A DNA stretch of 64,000 nt from UBA3305 sp002373555 (GCA_946612455.1 CAMOER010000008.1:1-64000), one strand, 5' to 3'; positions 18,346-28,448 are shown, counted from the first letter of the stretch. Made by a program: numbers and translations. The notes: generated by a model from the letters alone, not told the origin.

Positions 18346-19068
18346 ATGGGAACCCCTCATAATAAAGCGGAAAAAGGCGATATCGCAAAGACCGTTCTGA
18401 TGCCCGGCGATCCTTTGAGAGCAAAATATATTTCGGAGACGTACCTTACCGATCCGGTGTGCTTCAATACCGTCCGGAATATGTTCGGCTATACCGGCAC
18501 TTATAAAGGTGTTCCGGTCTCCGTGATGGGCAGCGGCATGGGCATGCCTTCGATCGGGATCTATGCGCAGGAGCTTTTCGAACAGTATGATGTCGACCGC
18601 ATCATGCGGATCGGCTCGGCCGGCGCATTTTCCGATGATATTAAACTGATGGATGTCGTGATGGCGCAGGGCGCCTGCACGAATTCCAATTTTGCCGCGC
18701 AGTACCGTCTCGGCGGAACATTTGCACCGATCGCTGATTTCGGGATGATGCGGACGGCGGTTGAAGTATCCGAAAAACTGGGCGTCACGCCGCATGTCGG
18801 CAATGTGCTGTCATCGGATGTTTTCTACAATGATGATCCGGATTTCAACGACCGGTGGAAGAAAATGGGCGTTCTCTGCGTGGAGATGGAGAGCGCGGCG
18901 CTCTATATGATCGCGGCCCGTCTTCAGAAACAGGCGCTCGGCATCTTTACGATCTCGGACCATCTGTACAGGCCGGAAGCGCTGAGCGCGGAGGAAAGAC
19001 AGACTTCCTTCGATGAGATGATGAAGATTGCACTGGAGACAGCGTATATTTATGGTAAGAATGCATGA
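18346..19068 (+). CDS. deoD: Purine-nucleoside phosphorylase, DeoD type
   Basis: A 240-residue hexameric-type phosphorylase that cleaves purine (deoxy)nucleosides with phosphate. Motifs seen: GTPHNKAEKGDIAKTVLMPG, VMGSGMGMPSIGIY, and the late DEMMKIALE helix. AAAGGAGG precedes the ATG. Its stop overlaps the rnhA start (ATGA). It follows gpsA by 11 bases, so salvage is cotranscribed with phospholipid genes here. Confidence 0.95.
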   Translation: MGTPHNKAEKGDIAKTVLMPGDPLRAKYISETYLTDPVCFNTVRNMFGYTGTYKGVPVSVMGSGMGMPSIGIYAQELFEQYDVDRIMRIGSAGAFSDDIKLMDVVMAQGACTNSNFAAQYRLGGTFAPIADFGMMRTAVEVSEKLGVTPHVGNVLSSDVFYNDDPDFNDRWKKMGVLCVEMESAALYMIAARLQKQALGIFTISDHLYRPEALSAEERQTSFDEMMKIALETAYIYGKNA

Positions 19069-19556
19069 GCAGTGATCTTTCGGAAGTGACGGTCTACTCC
19101 GACGGCTCTGCCAGAGGAAATCCCGACGGCCCGGGCGGGTATGGCGCAGTCATCCAGTTCGTGGACCGGAAAGGGATCCTGCACGAGAAGGAGATCTCGG
19201 GCGGGTTCGTCCGGACGACCAATAACCGCATGGAGCTTCTGGCGGCGATTTCGGCGCTGGAGGAACTCAACCGCCCCTGCAGCGTGAAGATCTATTCCGA
19301 CTCTTCGTATCTGGTCAACGCGTTCAACCAGCACTGGATCGACAGCTGGAAGAAAAAGAACTACCGGCGCGGGACGGAGAAGGAAGTCAAGAATATCGAT
19401 CTGTGGGAACGGCTGCTCGCGGCCATGAAGCCGCATCAGGTCGAATACATATGGGTGAAAGGCCATGCGGGCCATCCAGGCAATGAGCGGGCGGACAGGC
19501 TCGCAACAGCAGCTGCGGACGGGACGGATCTCATGACGGATCCCGGCGTTTTGTAA
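19065..19556 (+). CDS. rnhA: Ribonuclease HI
   Basis: A 163-residue type 1 RNase H that degrades RNA in RNA-DNA hybrids. The four catalytic acids are in place: Asp in YSDGSARGNP, Glu in NRMELLA, Asp in YSDSSYLVNAF and Asp in GNERADRLA. Translation is coupled to deoD through a 4-base ATGA overlap. Confidence 0.96.
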   Translation: MSSDLSEVTVYSDGSARGNPDGPGGYGAVIQFVDRKGILHEKEISGGFVRTTNNRMELLAAISALEELNRPCSVKIYSDSSYLVNAFNQHWIDSWKKKNYRRGTEKEVKNIDLWERLLAAMKPHQVEYIWVKGHAGHPGNERADRLATAAADGTDLMTDPGVL

Positions 19557-19613
19557 ATATGTGTATACCGGAGCGCGCCCCGGACGGGACGGCTTCGTTA
19601 CAGGAGGAATAGC

Positions 19614-22259
19614 ATGAAAGCATATGGTGTAAATGAACTGCGTAAAATGTTTCTGGATTTCTTTGAATCCAAGGGACATCTCTGCAAGAACAGTTATTCG
19701 CTGATACCGCACAATGATAACAGCGTTCTTCTGATCCCCGCCGGCATGGCGCCCTTAAAGCCGTATTTCACCGGCCAGGAAGTGCCGCCCAGAACGAGAA
19801 TGGCGACCTGTCAGAAATGTATCCGTACCGGTGATATCGACAATGTCGGCATTACCGCGAGACATCTGACCTTCTTTGAAATGCTCGGAAACTTCTCTTT
19901 CGGCGATTATTTCAAGGAAGAGGCGATCGCCTGGTCCTGGGAGTTCCTGACGGAAGTCGTCGGTCTGGATCCCGACAGGCTGTATCCTTCGATCTATCAG
20001 GATGACGACGAGGCTTTTGATATCTGGAACAAGAAGATGGGCATCCCGGCCGACCGTATTTTCCGTTTCGGCAAGGAAGACAACTTCTGGGAGCACGGCG
20101 CGGGTCCCTGCGGCCCCTGTTCCGAGATCTATTATGACAGAGGCGAAAAGTACGGCTGCGGCAAGCCCGACTGTACCGTTGGCTGCGACTGTGACCGCTA
20201 CATGGAGATCTGGAATAACGTCTTTACGCAGTTCGACGGCGACGGCAAGGGAAATTATGTCGAGCTCGAAAACAAGAATATCGATACCGGCATGGGCCTG
20301 GAGCGTCTCGCTGTAGTCGTGCAGGATGTGGATACCGTATTCTCCATCGATACATTCAAGACTCTCCTGGACGAAGTCTGCCATATGGCGAACGATTATG
20401 TTTATGAATCCGATCCCCGGAAGGATGTTTCCGTCCGCGTGATCGTCGATCATATCCGTTCCGTGACATTCATGGTCTCCGACGGCATCATGCCTTCCAA
20501 CGAAGGCAGAGGCTATGTCCTGAGAAGACTGCTTCGCCGCGCGGCCAGACACGGCAGGATGCTCGGCATCGAGGACGGCTTCCTGACAAAGCTCTGCGAG
20601 ACCGTCATCGAACTCTCAAAGGACGGTTATCCGGAGCTTGAGGAGAGAAGAGATTTCATTCAGAAGGTCATCTCCCAGGAGGAAGAGAAATTCACCCGTA
20701 CGATCGATACCGGTCTGGCGCTTCTCGCGGAATTCAAGGAGCGCGTCAGGGCAAACAACGGACGTGTTCTCTCCGGCGATGATGCATTCAAGCTTTACGA
20801 TACCTACGGATTCCCGCTCGATCTGACCAAAGAGATCCTGGGCGAGGATGATATGGAAGTGGATGATGACGGCTTCAATGCGGCAATGAAGGACCAGAAG
20901 GAACGCGCCAGAGCCGCCAGAAAGACCACGAACTATATGGGCGAGGATGACAATGTCTATAACCTCCTGCCCGCAGAGCTGACGACCGCCTTTACCGGTT
21001 ATGAGAAGGAAACGGATGAATCCGAGATTACCGGTCTGACAACGGAAGAAGAGATCACGGAAGCGCTCTCCGAGGGAGACCGCGGCACGATCATCACTGC
21101 GAAGACCCCCTTCTATGCAACAAAGGGCGGACAGCAGCACGATACCGGCGTGATCACACTGGCGGACGGTTCTCAGTTTGCCGTCGAAGATGTCATCGCG
21201 CTGAAGGGCGACAAGGTCGGTCATGTCGGCCATGTCGTATCCGGTGTTTTCCGTATGCATGACAAAGTGACGCTGGCTGTCGATGCAGACAGAAGAGCAG
21301 CGATCCGGAAGAACCACTCCGCAACGCATCTGCTCCAGGCGGCACTCCGGGAAGTGCTCGGAACGCATGTCAACCAGTCCGGTTCCGACAATGATGAAGA
21401 AAGACTCCGCTTCGACTTCTCGCATTTCGCTGCCATGACGGCAGAGGAGATCCAGAAGGTCGAGGATATCGTCAACCGGAAGATCATGGAAGGACTGCCG
21501 GTCTGCACGCAGGTAGAGTCTCTGGAAGAGGCCAGATCCTCAGGCGCTATGGCACTGTTCGGCGAAAAATACGGCGATGAAGTCCGCGTTGTTTCCATGG
21601 GCGATTTCTCAACAGAACTGTGCGGCGGTACGCACGTAAAGAATACCGCGGAGATCCAGTGTTTCAAGATCCTGTCCGAGAACGGTATTTCCGCCGGCGT
21701 GCGGCGTATCGAAGCACTGACTTCTGCGAACGTTTTGAAATACTATGCAGGCGTTGAAAAAGCGCTCCATGACGCAGCGGCAGCCGCGAAGACGACGCCG
21801 GATCAGCTGATCCGCCGGATCGAACAGCTCGAAGGAGATGTCAAGGCGCTTCGCTCTGAAAATGAGAGCCTGAAGAACAAGATCGCGAATGCATCTGCCG
21901 GCAATATCGAAGACAATATCAGAGAGATCAAGGGCGTAAAGCTGCTGACGATGGCTGTCGAAGGCGTGGATATGAACGGGCTCAGAAATCTCGGCGATCA
22001 GTGGAAAGAGAAGCTTGGTGAAGGCGTGATTGTTGCAGCTTCCTCCATGGACGGCAAGGTCAATCTGATCGTTATGGCGACTGATGCGGCGATGAAAGCC
22101 GGAGCACATGCCGGCAATATGATCAAGCTGGTCGCAAAGGAAGTCGGCGGAGGCGGCGGCGGAAGACCGAATATGGCCCAGGCCGGCGGCAAGAATCCGG
22201 CCGGTATCCCTGCTGCACTGAAGGCAGCTGAAGCCGTGCTGGCGGACCAGATCAAATAA
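19614..22259 (+). CDS. alaS: Alanyl-tRNA synthetase
   Basis: An 881-residue class II synthetase of normal length. It carries the N-terminal catalytic core (FFESKGHLCKNSYSL, then MGLERL), the tRNA-recognition domain, the editing domain with zinc-binding HSATHLLQ and CGGTHV, and the glycine-rich C-Ala domain (GGGGGGRPNMAQAGG). CAGGAGG precedes the ATG. The 57-base gap to rnhA is too short for a T-box leader and none is visible. Confidence 0.98.
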   Translation: MKAYGVNELRKMFLDFFESKGHLCKNSYSLIPHNDNSVLLIPAGMAPLKPYFTGQEVPPRTRMATCQKCIRTGDIDNVGITARHLTFFEMLGNFSFGDYFKEEAIAWSWEFLTEVVGLDPDRLYPSIYQDDDEAFDIWNKKMGIPADRIFRFGKEDNFWEHGAGPCGPCSEIYYDRGEKYGCGKPDCTVGCDCDRYMEIWNNVFTQFDGDGKGNYVELENKNIDTGMGLERLAVVVQDVDTVFSIDTFKTLLDEVCHMANDYVYESDPRKDVSVRVIVDHIRSVTFMVSDGIMPSNEGRGYVLRRLLRRAARHGRMLGIEDGFLTKLCETVIELSKDGYPELEERRDFIQKVISQEEEKFTRTIDTGLALLAEFKERVRANNGRVLSGDDAFKLYDTYGFPLDLTKEILGEDDMEVDDDGFNAAMKDQKERARAARKTTNYMGEDDNVYNLLPAELTTAFTGYEKETDESEITGLTTEEEITEALSEGDRGTIITAKTPFYATKGGQQHDTGVITLADGSQFAVEDVIALKGDKVGHVGHVVSGVFRMHDKVTLAVDADRRAAIRKNHSATHLLQAALREVLGTHVNQSGSDNDEERLRFDFSHFAAMTAEEIQKVEDIVNRKIMEGLPVCTQVESLEEARSSGAMALFGEKYGDEVRVVSMGDFSTELCGGTHVKNTAEIQCFKILSENGISAGVRRIEALTSANVLKYYAGVEKALHDAAAAAKTTPDQLIRRIEQLEGDVKALRSENESLKNKIANASAGNIEDNIREIKGVKLLTMAVEGVDMNGLRNLGDQWKEKLGEGVIVAASSMDGKVNLIVMATDAAMKAGAHAGNMIKLVAKEVGGGGGGRPNMAQAGGKNPAGIPAALKAAEAVLADQIK

Positions 22260-22299
22260 TCGCAGCGGTTGATTTCGTTTTCGTTCACGGGGCAATGCC

Positions 22300-23538
22300 A
22301 TGAGAGAGCTGATCATCAATATCAGAAAACTATTTACCGGAGAACAGGATCTTCTGGATGCCGAGCGGATCCTGAAGAAGCGTTCGGCAGAGACGAATGA
22401 TCCTGAACTCCGGCGTGCAGCCGAACTGCAGCGGCGATACAGGAGACGTCTGGTACAGCAGTGGACGGTGCTCTCGGCGATCGCTGTTCTGCTGGTGCTG
22501 ATCCTGGTCATTTCACTGATCGTTCATGCGGTCAGAAGCGGATCCGGCAGTTCTTCGCAGGAAGCGGCGCCGGTCGAGACTGCCGTCCCGGCGGAGGAGA
22601 CGGAGAGCGTACCTGCTGCCGAAGAAACACAGGCGAAACTGCCTGTACGGACGGTCACCCTGAGCTTTGTCGGCGACTGCACGATCGGCACGGATAAGAA
22701 TTTTAATCAGTCAACGAGCTTTAATGCTTACTACGAAAAGAACGGCGGAGAGTATTTTCTCTCCGCCGTCAAAGATATTTTCGCTGCGGATGATCTGACG
22801 GTGGTCAATATGGAGGGGACGTTTACCACTTCGAATGACCGTCAGGACAAGAAGTATGCATTCAAGGGCGACCCGTCCTATGTCAATGTGTTTACTTCCG
22901 CCTCGGTGGAAGCGGCCAACCTCGCCAACAATCACAGTAAGGATTACGGCGCGCAGAGTTATGACGATACCGTCAAAACGCTGGAAGACGCCGGGATCAT
23001 CAGCTTCGGGTATGAAACCGTGAAGGTGACGGAAGCGGCCGGCGTTAAGGTCGGTCTTACAGGCGTCTATGAACTTGCCAAAGGGATCGAATGCGCGGAG
23101 GATGTGAAGACGAACATCGCGGCGCTGAAAAGCCAGGGTGCGGAAGTGATCGTCTGTGTCTTTCACTGGGGCACGGAACGGGAATCGACAGCCGATTCCG
23201 TCCAGCGTGAGCTGGCGCATCTGGCCATTGACGAAGGCGCCGATATCGTGATCGGACACCATCCGCATGTGCTGCAGGGGATCGAAACCTACAAAGACAA
23301 AACGATCGCTTACAGTCTCGGCAATTTCTGCTTCGGTGGGAACAAGAATCCATCGGACAAGGATACCGTGATCCTGCAGGAAACTTTTACGGTAGATAAC
23401 GGGACCAATACTTCAGAAACGAAACTGATTCCCTGCTCGCTTTCCTCGAGCGTTGATAAGAACGATTATCAGCCGCGGGTCCTCGAAGGAGAGGAAGGAC
23501 AGCGCGTCCTCGACAAGATCGAAGCGAGAAGTAAGTAG
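22300..23538 (+). CDS. CapA-family membrane-anchored metallophosphatase-like protein
   Basis: A 412-residue protein: cytoplasmic basic N-terminus, one transmembrane helix (about 52-77), an acidic Ala/Glu/Pro-rich linker, then a CapA (PGA_cap) domain outside the membrane with FVGDCTIGTDKNF, NMEGTFT, NLANNHSKDYG and GHHPHVLQG. The domain resembles calcineurin-like phosphoesterases and is named from the capsule protein CapA of poly-gamma-glutamate synthesis; no other pga/cap genes are present, so a capsule role is not supported here. It follows alaS by 40 bases. Confidence 0.88.
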   Translation: MRELIINIRKLFTGEQDLLDAERILKKRSAETNDPELRRAAELQRRYRRRLVQQWTVLSAIAVLLVLILVISLIVHAVRSGSGSSSQEAAPVETAVPAEETESVPAAEETQAKLPVRTVTLSFVGDCTIGTDKNFNQSTSFNAYYEKNGGEYFLSAVKDIFAADDLTVVNMEGTFTTSNDRQDKKYAFKGDPSYVNVFTSASVEAANLANNHSKDYGAQSYDDTVKTLEDAGIISFGYETVKVTEAAGVKVGLTGVYELAKGIECAEDVKTNIAALKSQGAEVIVCVFHWGTERESTADSVQRELAHLAIDEGADIVIGHHPHVLQGIETYKDKTIAYSLGNFCFGGNKNPSDKDTVILQETFTVDNGTNTSETKLIPCSLSSSVDKNDYQPRVLEGEEGQRVLDKIEARSK

Positions 23539-23565
23539 AACCCGCGAAAAACCTTGAATCTGCTG

Positions 23566-23593
23566 TTGACGAATCAAAATTCTATGCTATAAT
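23566..23593 (+). promoter_or_regulatory. Promoter of rpsU
   Basis: TTGACG (23566-23571) and a perfect TATAAT (23588-23593) with a 16-bp spacer. The transcript would have a leader of about 58 bases containing GTTG/CAAC arms before the ribosome site. Confidence 0.8.
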
Positions 23594-23658
23594 ATTCTGA
23601 GTGCTGACATTTGTCCTCGAGTTGCACAATCCACAACTGGAGGGAGGGAAAAAGATTT

Positions 23659-23835
23659 ATGGCTACAGTTATCGTAAAAGAAAATGAAACTCTTGACAGC
23701 GCGCTCCGCCGTTTTAAGAGGAACTGCGCAAAGGACGGTATCCAGCAGGAGATCCGCAAGAGAGAGCATTACGAGAAACCCAGCGTAAGACGCAAGAAAA
23801 AGTCTGAAGCTGCCAGAAAGCGCAAATATAACTGA
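23659..23835 (+). CDS. rpsU: 30S ribosomal protein S21
   Basis: A 58-residue, very basic protein beginning MATVIVKENETLDSALRRFK and ending in a Lys/Arg-rich tail, as in S21. It binds near the 3' end of 16S rRNA. ATG 23659 follows GGAGGGAGGG; the frame extends upstream but lacks family similarity there. It is monocistronic between a strong promoter and terminator. Confidence 0.97.
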   Translation: MATVIVKENETLDSALRRFKRNCAKDGIQQEIRKREHYEKPSVRRKKKSEAARKRKYN

Positions 23836-23842
23836 TGTACAT

Positions 23843-23872
23843 AAAGGACGATCCGCACGGGTTGTCCTTTTT
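23843..23872 (+). terminator. Rho-independent terminator after rpsU
   Basis: AAAGGACGATCC pairs with GGGTTGTCCTTT (12 bp, two wobbles) around GCAC and is followed by TTTTT. Confidence 0.85.
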
Positions 23873-23893
23873 CTGAATAATGGGGAATCATAA

Positions 23894-24913
23894 ATGGCAT
23901 CTGTAACCTCACAGATTGAAATACCGGTCTCTCATATGAGCAATGTCTGCGGACAGTTCGATGCCCATATGAAGAAGATCGAGAAGAAACTCGGCGTCGA
24001 ACTGATCGCGAGAGACGGCGTCATCAAGATCGTCGGCGCGGAATCTTCCGTGAGAAACACGAAAAACGTCCTGGGGAACCTTCTGATGCTGTCCGAACGC
24101 GGCAACGACATCACGGACCAGAGCGTGGATTATATCCTTTCGCTCGCACGGGAGGAGAAGACGGAAGAGCTGGCGGTGATGGATAAGGACATCATCTGCC
24201 GCACGATCGCGGGCAAACCGATCAAGCCGAAGACGCTTGGACAGAAAAAATATATCGATACCATCCGGGAAAAGATGATCTGCTTCGGGCTCGGTCCGGC
24301 CGGCACGGGAAAGACGTATCTGGCGATGGCCATGGCGATCCAGGCGTTCAAGGATCAGGAGGTCAGCCGTATCATCCTGACTAGGCCGGCGATCGAAGCC
24401 GGCGAGAACCTCGGCTTCCTGCCCGGCGACCTGCAGAGCAAGATCGATCCTTATCTGCGCCCGCTGTATGATGCCATCTACCAGATCATGGGGGCGGATG
24501 CCTATCTGGCAAATTCGGAAAAAGGGCTGATCGAGGTCGCTCCGCTTGCCTATATGCGCGGCAGAACACTGGATAATGCCTATATCATCCTGGATGAAGC
24601 GCAGAATACGACGCCTGCGCAGATGAAGATGTTCCTGACCAGGATCGGATTCGGATCCAAGGTCATCATTACCGGCGACCCCACCCAGAAGGATCTGCCT
24701 TCCGGACAGACTTCGGGTCTGGATGTCGCGATCCGTGTGCTGAAGGACGTGGAAGAGATCGGTATGGTCACGCTGACCAATAAGGACGTGGTCCGGCACC
24801 CGCTCGTCCAGCGGATCGTGGAAGCATACGAAGAATATGAGAAAAAGTCGGCTTATCAGGAGAAACGCAGAAAAGTCTACCGCGTAAAGGGCGCCGGACA
24901 GAACAGACAGTAA
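23894..24913 (+). CDS. phoH: PhoH-family ATPase (YbeZ type)
   Basis: A 339-residue cytosolic protein with an N-terminal KH-like region and a PhoH ATPase domain. Walker A GPAGTGKTYLA starts near residue 134; Walker B is YIILDEAQNTTPAQMKM. PhoH/YbeZ works with the endoribonuclease YbeY, which follows after 25 bases. In sporulating Clostridia yqfC and yqfD often lie just upstream; here there is only the rpsU terminator. Confidence 0.95.
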   Translation: MASVTSQIEIPVSHMSNVCGQFDAHMKKIEKKLGVELIARDGVIKIVGAESSVRNTKNVLGNLLMLSERGNDITDQSVDYILSLAREEKTEELAVMDKDIICRTIAGKPIKPKTLGQKKYIDTIREKMICFGLGPAGTGKTYLAMAMAIQAFKDQEVSRIILTRPAIEAGENLGFLPGDLQSKIDPYLRPLYDAIYQIMGADAYLANSEKGLIEVAPLAYMRGRTLDNAYIILDEAQNTTPAQMKMFLTRIGFGSKVIITGDPTQKDLPSGQTSGLDVAIRVLKDVEEIGMVTLTNKDVVRHPLVQRIVEAYEEYEKKSAYQEKRRKVYRVKGAGQNRQ

Positions 24914-24938
24914 ACGGTCCGGCCGGAGGGGTTTTGCT

Positions 24939-25448
24939 ATGACAGTATTCATCGAAAAGGAAACCGATATTGAACTTCGATGCGATGCGGAAGCGGTGAT
25001 CCGGCGTGTTGCCGCACAGGCTTTGGCAGAGGAAGGTTTTCCGGAAAATCTGGAGATCAATGTGCTCCTGACGGACGATGCAGCCATTCACGAGATCAAT
25101 CAGTCCGAGCGGGAGATCGATGCAGCGACGGATGTTCTGTCCTTCCCGATGATCGAGTATGAGGAGCCGGGAAATGCAGCCGCGCTGGAAGACGCAGATA
25201 TCGATCCCGAGACGGACGAGATCATTCTCGGAGATATCGTGATCTCCCTGGAACATGTCATTGCGCAGGCTGCGGAATATAACCACAGCCAGCGCCGGGA
25301 ACTGGGGTTCCTGACAGCCCACAGCATGCTGCATCTGATGGGCTATGATCATATGACGGAGGATATGCGGGCCGATATGGAGGAACGGCAGGATCGGATC
25401 CTCGCAGCCTGCGGTATCCCGCGGGATGATGAGGAAGCGCTCGTATGA
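24939..25448 (+). CDS. ybeY: Endoribonuclease YbeY (16S rRNA maturation)
   Basis: A 169-residue metal-dependent RNase. The zinc site H-x3-H-x5-H is at H128, H132 and H138 in HSMLHLMGYDH. It acts in 16S rRNA 3'-end processing and quality control. GGAGGGG precedes the ATG. The stop overlaps the next gene (ATGA). Confidence 0.97.
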   Translation: MTVFIEKETDIELRCDAEAVIRRVAAQALAEEGFPENLEINVLLTDDAAIHEINQSEREIDAATDVLSFPMIEYEEPGNAAALEDADIDPETDEIILGDIVISLEHVIAQAAEYNHSQRRELGFLTAHSMLHLMGYDHMTEDMRADMEERQDRILAACGIPRDDEEALV

Positions 25449-26653
25449 GCGGACTGTATATCATCGGAGCCGGTGCAGCGGGCCTTGCAGCTTCGATCGC
25501 AGCGGCCGAAGCCGGCGCACATCCGGTCCTTGTGACCGGCCGTACCGCACCGGGGAAAAAGATCCTCGCGACCGGGAACGGACGCTGTAATTTCACCAAC
25601 CTCCGGATGAAAAAGGACTGCTATTATTCTTCCTGGACGGACGGCCCGATGCAGGTCATCCGATCCTTCGGAAGCGAAGATACCATCCGGTTTTTCAGAA
25701 AACTCGGACTGCTTTCCTGCGACAGGGACGGCTATGTCTATCCTCGCAGTATGCAGGCGGCTTCCGTGAGAGATGCACTCCTTGCAGGGATCCGCCGGCA
25801 GGGTGTGCAATTGATCGAAGAGGATCCGTTGTCTGCGCTTACCGCATCGGATGACGGCGGATTTGGTCTTCAGCTGGCATCCGGCAGGATCCTGCAGGCT
25901 GACTGCGTGATCATGGCTGCCGGCGGCTGTGCCGCACCTTCGACCGGATCGGACGGAAGCGGACTCCGGATCGCGGAGAGACTCGGCCTGAAGGTAATCC
26001 CGGCGGTTCCCGCGCTGACCGGACTGCTCTCGGATGATCCCTGCTGCCCGGTCTGGCACGGCGTCAGAACGCATGCGCGGGTCACTGTCTGCGACAGGAA
26101 CGGAAAGCCGCATTCCGATACCGGGGAAGTGCAGCTGATGAAAAACGGCATTTCCGGCATTCCGGTATTTCAGATCAGCAGGCATACTGCCTACGTTCTT
26201 ATGAAATCCGCTGTCTCGGAGGCGGTCATCGATTTCATGCCTGAGGAGGATTCGGATCTTCAGGAGACACTCCGGATCCCGGATCTGACGATTTCTGAAG
26301 TCTTAAAGGGCGCTTTTCCGGCGAAGCTCGCGGAGGTATTCCTGCAGAAACTCGGCGAAAGGCCGGAAACGAAAGCTGCCCGCGTTAATTCCCGAAAACT
26401 GTTTCATCTGATCCATTCCTTCCGGATCCCGATCACCGGTGTGCGGGGCTTTGCCGATGCGCAGGTCACCGCCGGCGGAGTCGATCTGCGTTCCGTGGAT
26501 ACGGAAACGATGGAATCGAAGAAATTCCCGGGACTGTATTTTGCCGGTGAAATACTGGATGCAGACGGGATCTGCGGCGGCTATAACCTGCAGTGGGCTT
26601 TTGCCACCGGCGTTCTTGCCGGTACGGCCGCCGCTTCCAAAGTACGATCATGA
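25445..26653 (+). CDS. NAD(P)/FAD-dependent oxidoreductase, HI0933/YhiN family
   Basis: A 402-residue flavoprotein. The N-terminal FAD-binding Rossmann motif IIGAGAAGLAASIAAAEAG is followed by GKKILATGNGRCNFTN, and the C-terminus has the FAD-closing GYNLQWAFATG motif. The family is widespread but its physiological substrate is not firmly known. It overlaps ybeY and the following flavoprotein by 4 bases each. Confidence 0.93.
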   Translation: MSGLYIIGAGAAGLAASIAAAEAGAHPVLVTGRTAPGKKILATGNGRCNFTNLRMKKDCYYSSWTDGPMQVIRSFGSEDTIRFFRKLGLLSCDRDGYVYPRSMQAASVRDALLAGIRRQGVQLIEEDPLSALTASDDGGFGLQLASGRILQADCVIMAAGGCAAPSTGSDGSGLRIAERLGLKVIPAVPALTGLLSDDPCCPVWHGVRTHARVTVCDRNGKPHSDTGEVQLMKNGISGIPVFQISRHTAYVLMKSAVSEAVIDFMPEEDSDLQETLRIPDLTISEVLKGAFPAKLAEVFLQKLGERPETKAARVNSRKLFHLIHSFRIPITGVRGFADAQVTAGGVDLRSVDTETMESKKFPGLYFAGEILDADGICGGYNLQWAFATGVLAGTAAASKVRS

Positions 26654-28233
26654 TCAGAATCAGCAATATCAAACTGCCGCCGGGGTATGGTGCGGCAGAT
26701 ATCGAAAAACAATTGAGACGGATCGGCGTAAAGGGAAACGAGTATCAGCTTTCGAGGCTTTCCCTGGATGCCCGGAAGAAGGAGGATATTCATTATCTGG
26801 CTTCCGTCGACTTAAAAGAGACGGGCGCCCTGCGGCCGCGCGGCGGCATCCAGCTGTCGGAAATTCATGAAAGACCGTATGCGCCCCCGGAACATGGTTC
26901 CGGTACGCTGACCGGACGGCCCGTGATCATCGGCGCCGGACCTGCCGGCATGTTCGCCGGCCTTCTGCTTGCACAGCAGGGATACGCCCCGGTGGTAATT
27001 GAACGCGGGGCTCCGGCAGATGAACGGACGGGAATCGTCCGGGATTTCTGGAATGGAGGTCAGATCGATCCGGATCCGGATTCCAATGCCTGCTTCGGCG
27101 AAGGCGGCGCAGGGACCTTTTCCGACGGAAAGCTGACGACCGGCATCAAAGACAGGAACGGACGGATCCGGCAGATCCTGCAGTGGTTTTATGAGGCCGG
27201 AGCGGATGAAGACATCCTTTACTGGCACAAACCGCATCTGGGCTCCGACAAGCTGCCGGGGATCATGATGAATATCCGCAAAAGAACGATTGCTTCCGGC
27301 GGATCCTACCGGTTTCACACCAGAGCCGAAAGACTGATCATAAAAGACGGCGCCGTGCGGGGCGTTCTTCTGAAGAACAGCGCCGGAGAAACGGAAGAAA
27401 TGGAAACGGGCTGTGTAATCCTGGCCTGCGGTCATTCGGCCAGGGACACGATCCGTATACTGTATTCCCAGGGCGTGCCTGCGGAAAGCAAGAATTTTGC
27501 TGTCGGCCTCCGGATCGAACATCCGGCGGAAATGATCAACAGCGCACAGTACGGGAAGACACAGGATCAGCTTCCGACAGCGGATTATAAGTTGACCGGG
27601 CAGAGCGAGGACGGACACGGCGTCTATTCCTTCTGCATGTGCCCGGGCGGCTGTGTGGTCGATTCCTCCACCGAACCCGGCATGATCTGCGTGAACGGTA
27701 TGAGCCTGAAGGCCCGGGACGGCAGAAATTCCAATTCCGCAATCGTGGTCGGCGTCGGACCGGCGGATTTCGGAGAAGGCGTATTTGCCGGGATGGACAT
27801 GCAGATCCGTCTGGAAAAAGCAGCCTTCAGAGCCGGCGGCGGGAAGATCCCGGTCCAGCTTCTGGGCGATTTCATAAACGGGAAGGAATCCAGAGCCTTC
27901 GGCGATGTACAGCCGGATATCCGGGGAGCCTTTGCTTTTGCAGATCTCCGGGAGGTCTTGACGGATTCTCTTTCTTCGTCGATAATATCCGTAATGCCGA
28001 ATTTCGGCAGAAGGATAGACGGATTCGACCGGTATGATGCGGTCCTGTCCGGTGTGGAGAGCAGAACGTCCTCCCCTGTCAGGATCAACAGAGATGAACA
28101 TTTTGAGAGCAGTATAAAAGGACTTTTCCCCTGCGGAGAGGGCGCCGGCTATGCGGGCGGGATCACATCCGCCGCAGCCGACGGGATGAAGACAGCAGAG
28201 GAGATCATAGGAAGATATAAGCCATGGATATGA
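26650..28233 (+). CDS. FAD-dependent oxidoreductase (COG2509 type)
   Basis: A 527-residue flavoprotein with an N-terminal about 90-residue domain of its own, then the FAD motif VIIGAGPAGMFAGLLLAQ. CFGEGGAGTFSDGKLT is a family signature. It shares the FAD fold with the upstream gene but is a different family (COG2509-like, uncharacterised dehydrogenases). ATG 26650 overlaps the upstream stop by 4 bases; a longer frame to 26593 runs inside the neighbour. Function unknown beyond flavin redox. Confidence 0.92.
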   Translation: MIRISNIKLPPGYGAADIEKQLRRIGVKGNEYQLSRLSLDARKKEDIHYLASVDLKETGALRPRGGIQLSEIHERPYAPPEHGSGTLTGRPVIIGAGPAGMFAGLLLAQQGYAPVVIERGAPADERTGIVRDFWNGGQIDPDPDSNACFGEGGAGTFSDGKLTTGIKDRNGRIRQILQWFYEAGADEDILYWHKPHLGSDKLPGIMMNIRKRTIASGGSYRFHTRAERLIIKDGAVRGVLLKNSAGETEEMETGCVILACGHSARDTIRILYSQGVPAESKNFAVGLRIEHPAEMINSAQYGKTQDQLPTADYKLTGQSEDGHGVYSFCMCPGGCVVDSSTEPGMICVNGMSLKARDGRNSNSAIVVGVGPADFGEGVFAGMDMQIRLEKAAFRAGGGKIPVQLLGDFINGKESRAFGDVQPDIRGAFAFADLREVLTDSLSSSIISVMPNFGRRIDGFDRYDAVLSGVESRTSSPVRINRDEHFESSIKGLFPCGEGAGYAGGITSAAADGMKTAEEIIGRYKPWI

Positions 28234-28448
28234 AAGACATTGACCGTATCAATACACTGTACCACAAAGCGAAGGCCGTGGGACTGACACCGGAGGAAAA
28301 AGCCGAACAGGACCGGCTGCGGCAGGAATATATTGCAGCGATCCGGGCCAATCTGCGGGGGACGCTGGACAGTACGAAGATCCAGTATCCGGACGGACGG
28401 ATCGTCGATCTGGGGGAAAAATACGGCAACAAAGGCAAAAAACACTAA
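28224..28448 (+). CDS. DUF896 domain protein (YnzC-like)
   Basis: A 74-residue soluble protein beginning MDMKDIDRINTLYHKAKAVG, with LTPEEKAEQDRLRQEYIAAI and a Lys-rich tail. This matches the small helical DUF896 family (YnzC of Bacillus subtilis). No activity is known. It overlaps the upstream flavoprotein by 10 bases. Confidence 0.92.
   Translation: MDMKDIDRINTLYHKAKAVGLTPEEKAEQDRLRQEYIAAIRANLRGTLDSTKIQYPDGRIVDLGEKYGNKGKKH

Noticed and set aside
19557..19613. T-box leader before alaS
   Set aside because: The gap is only 57 bases and has no specifier loop, T-box sequence or terminator.
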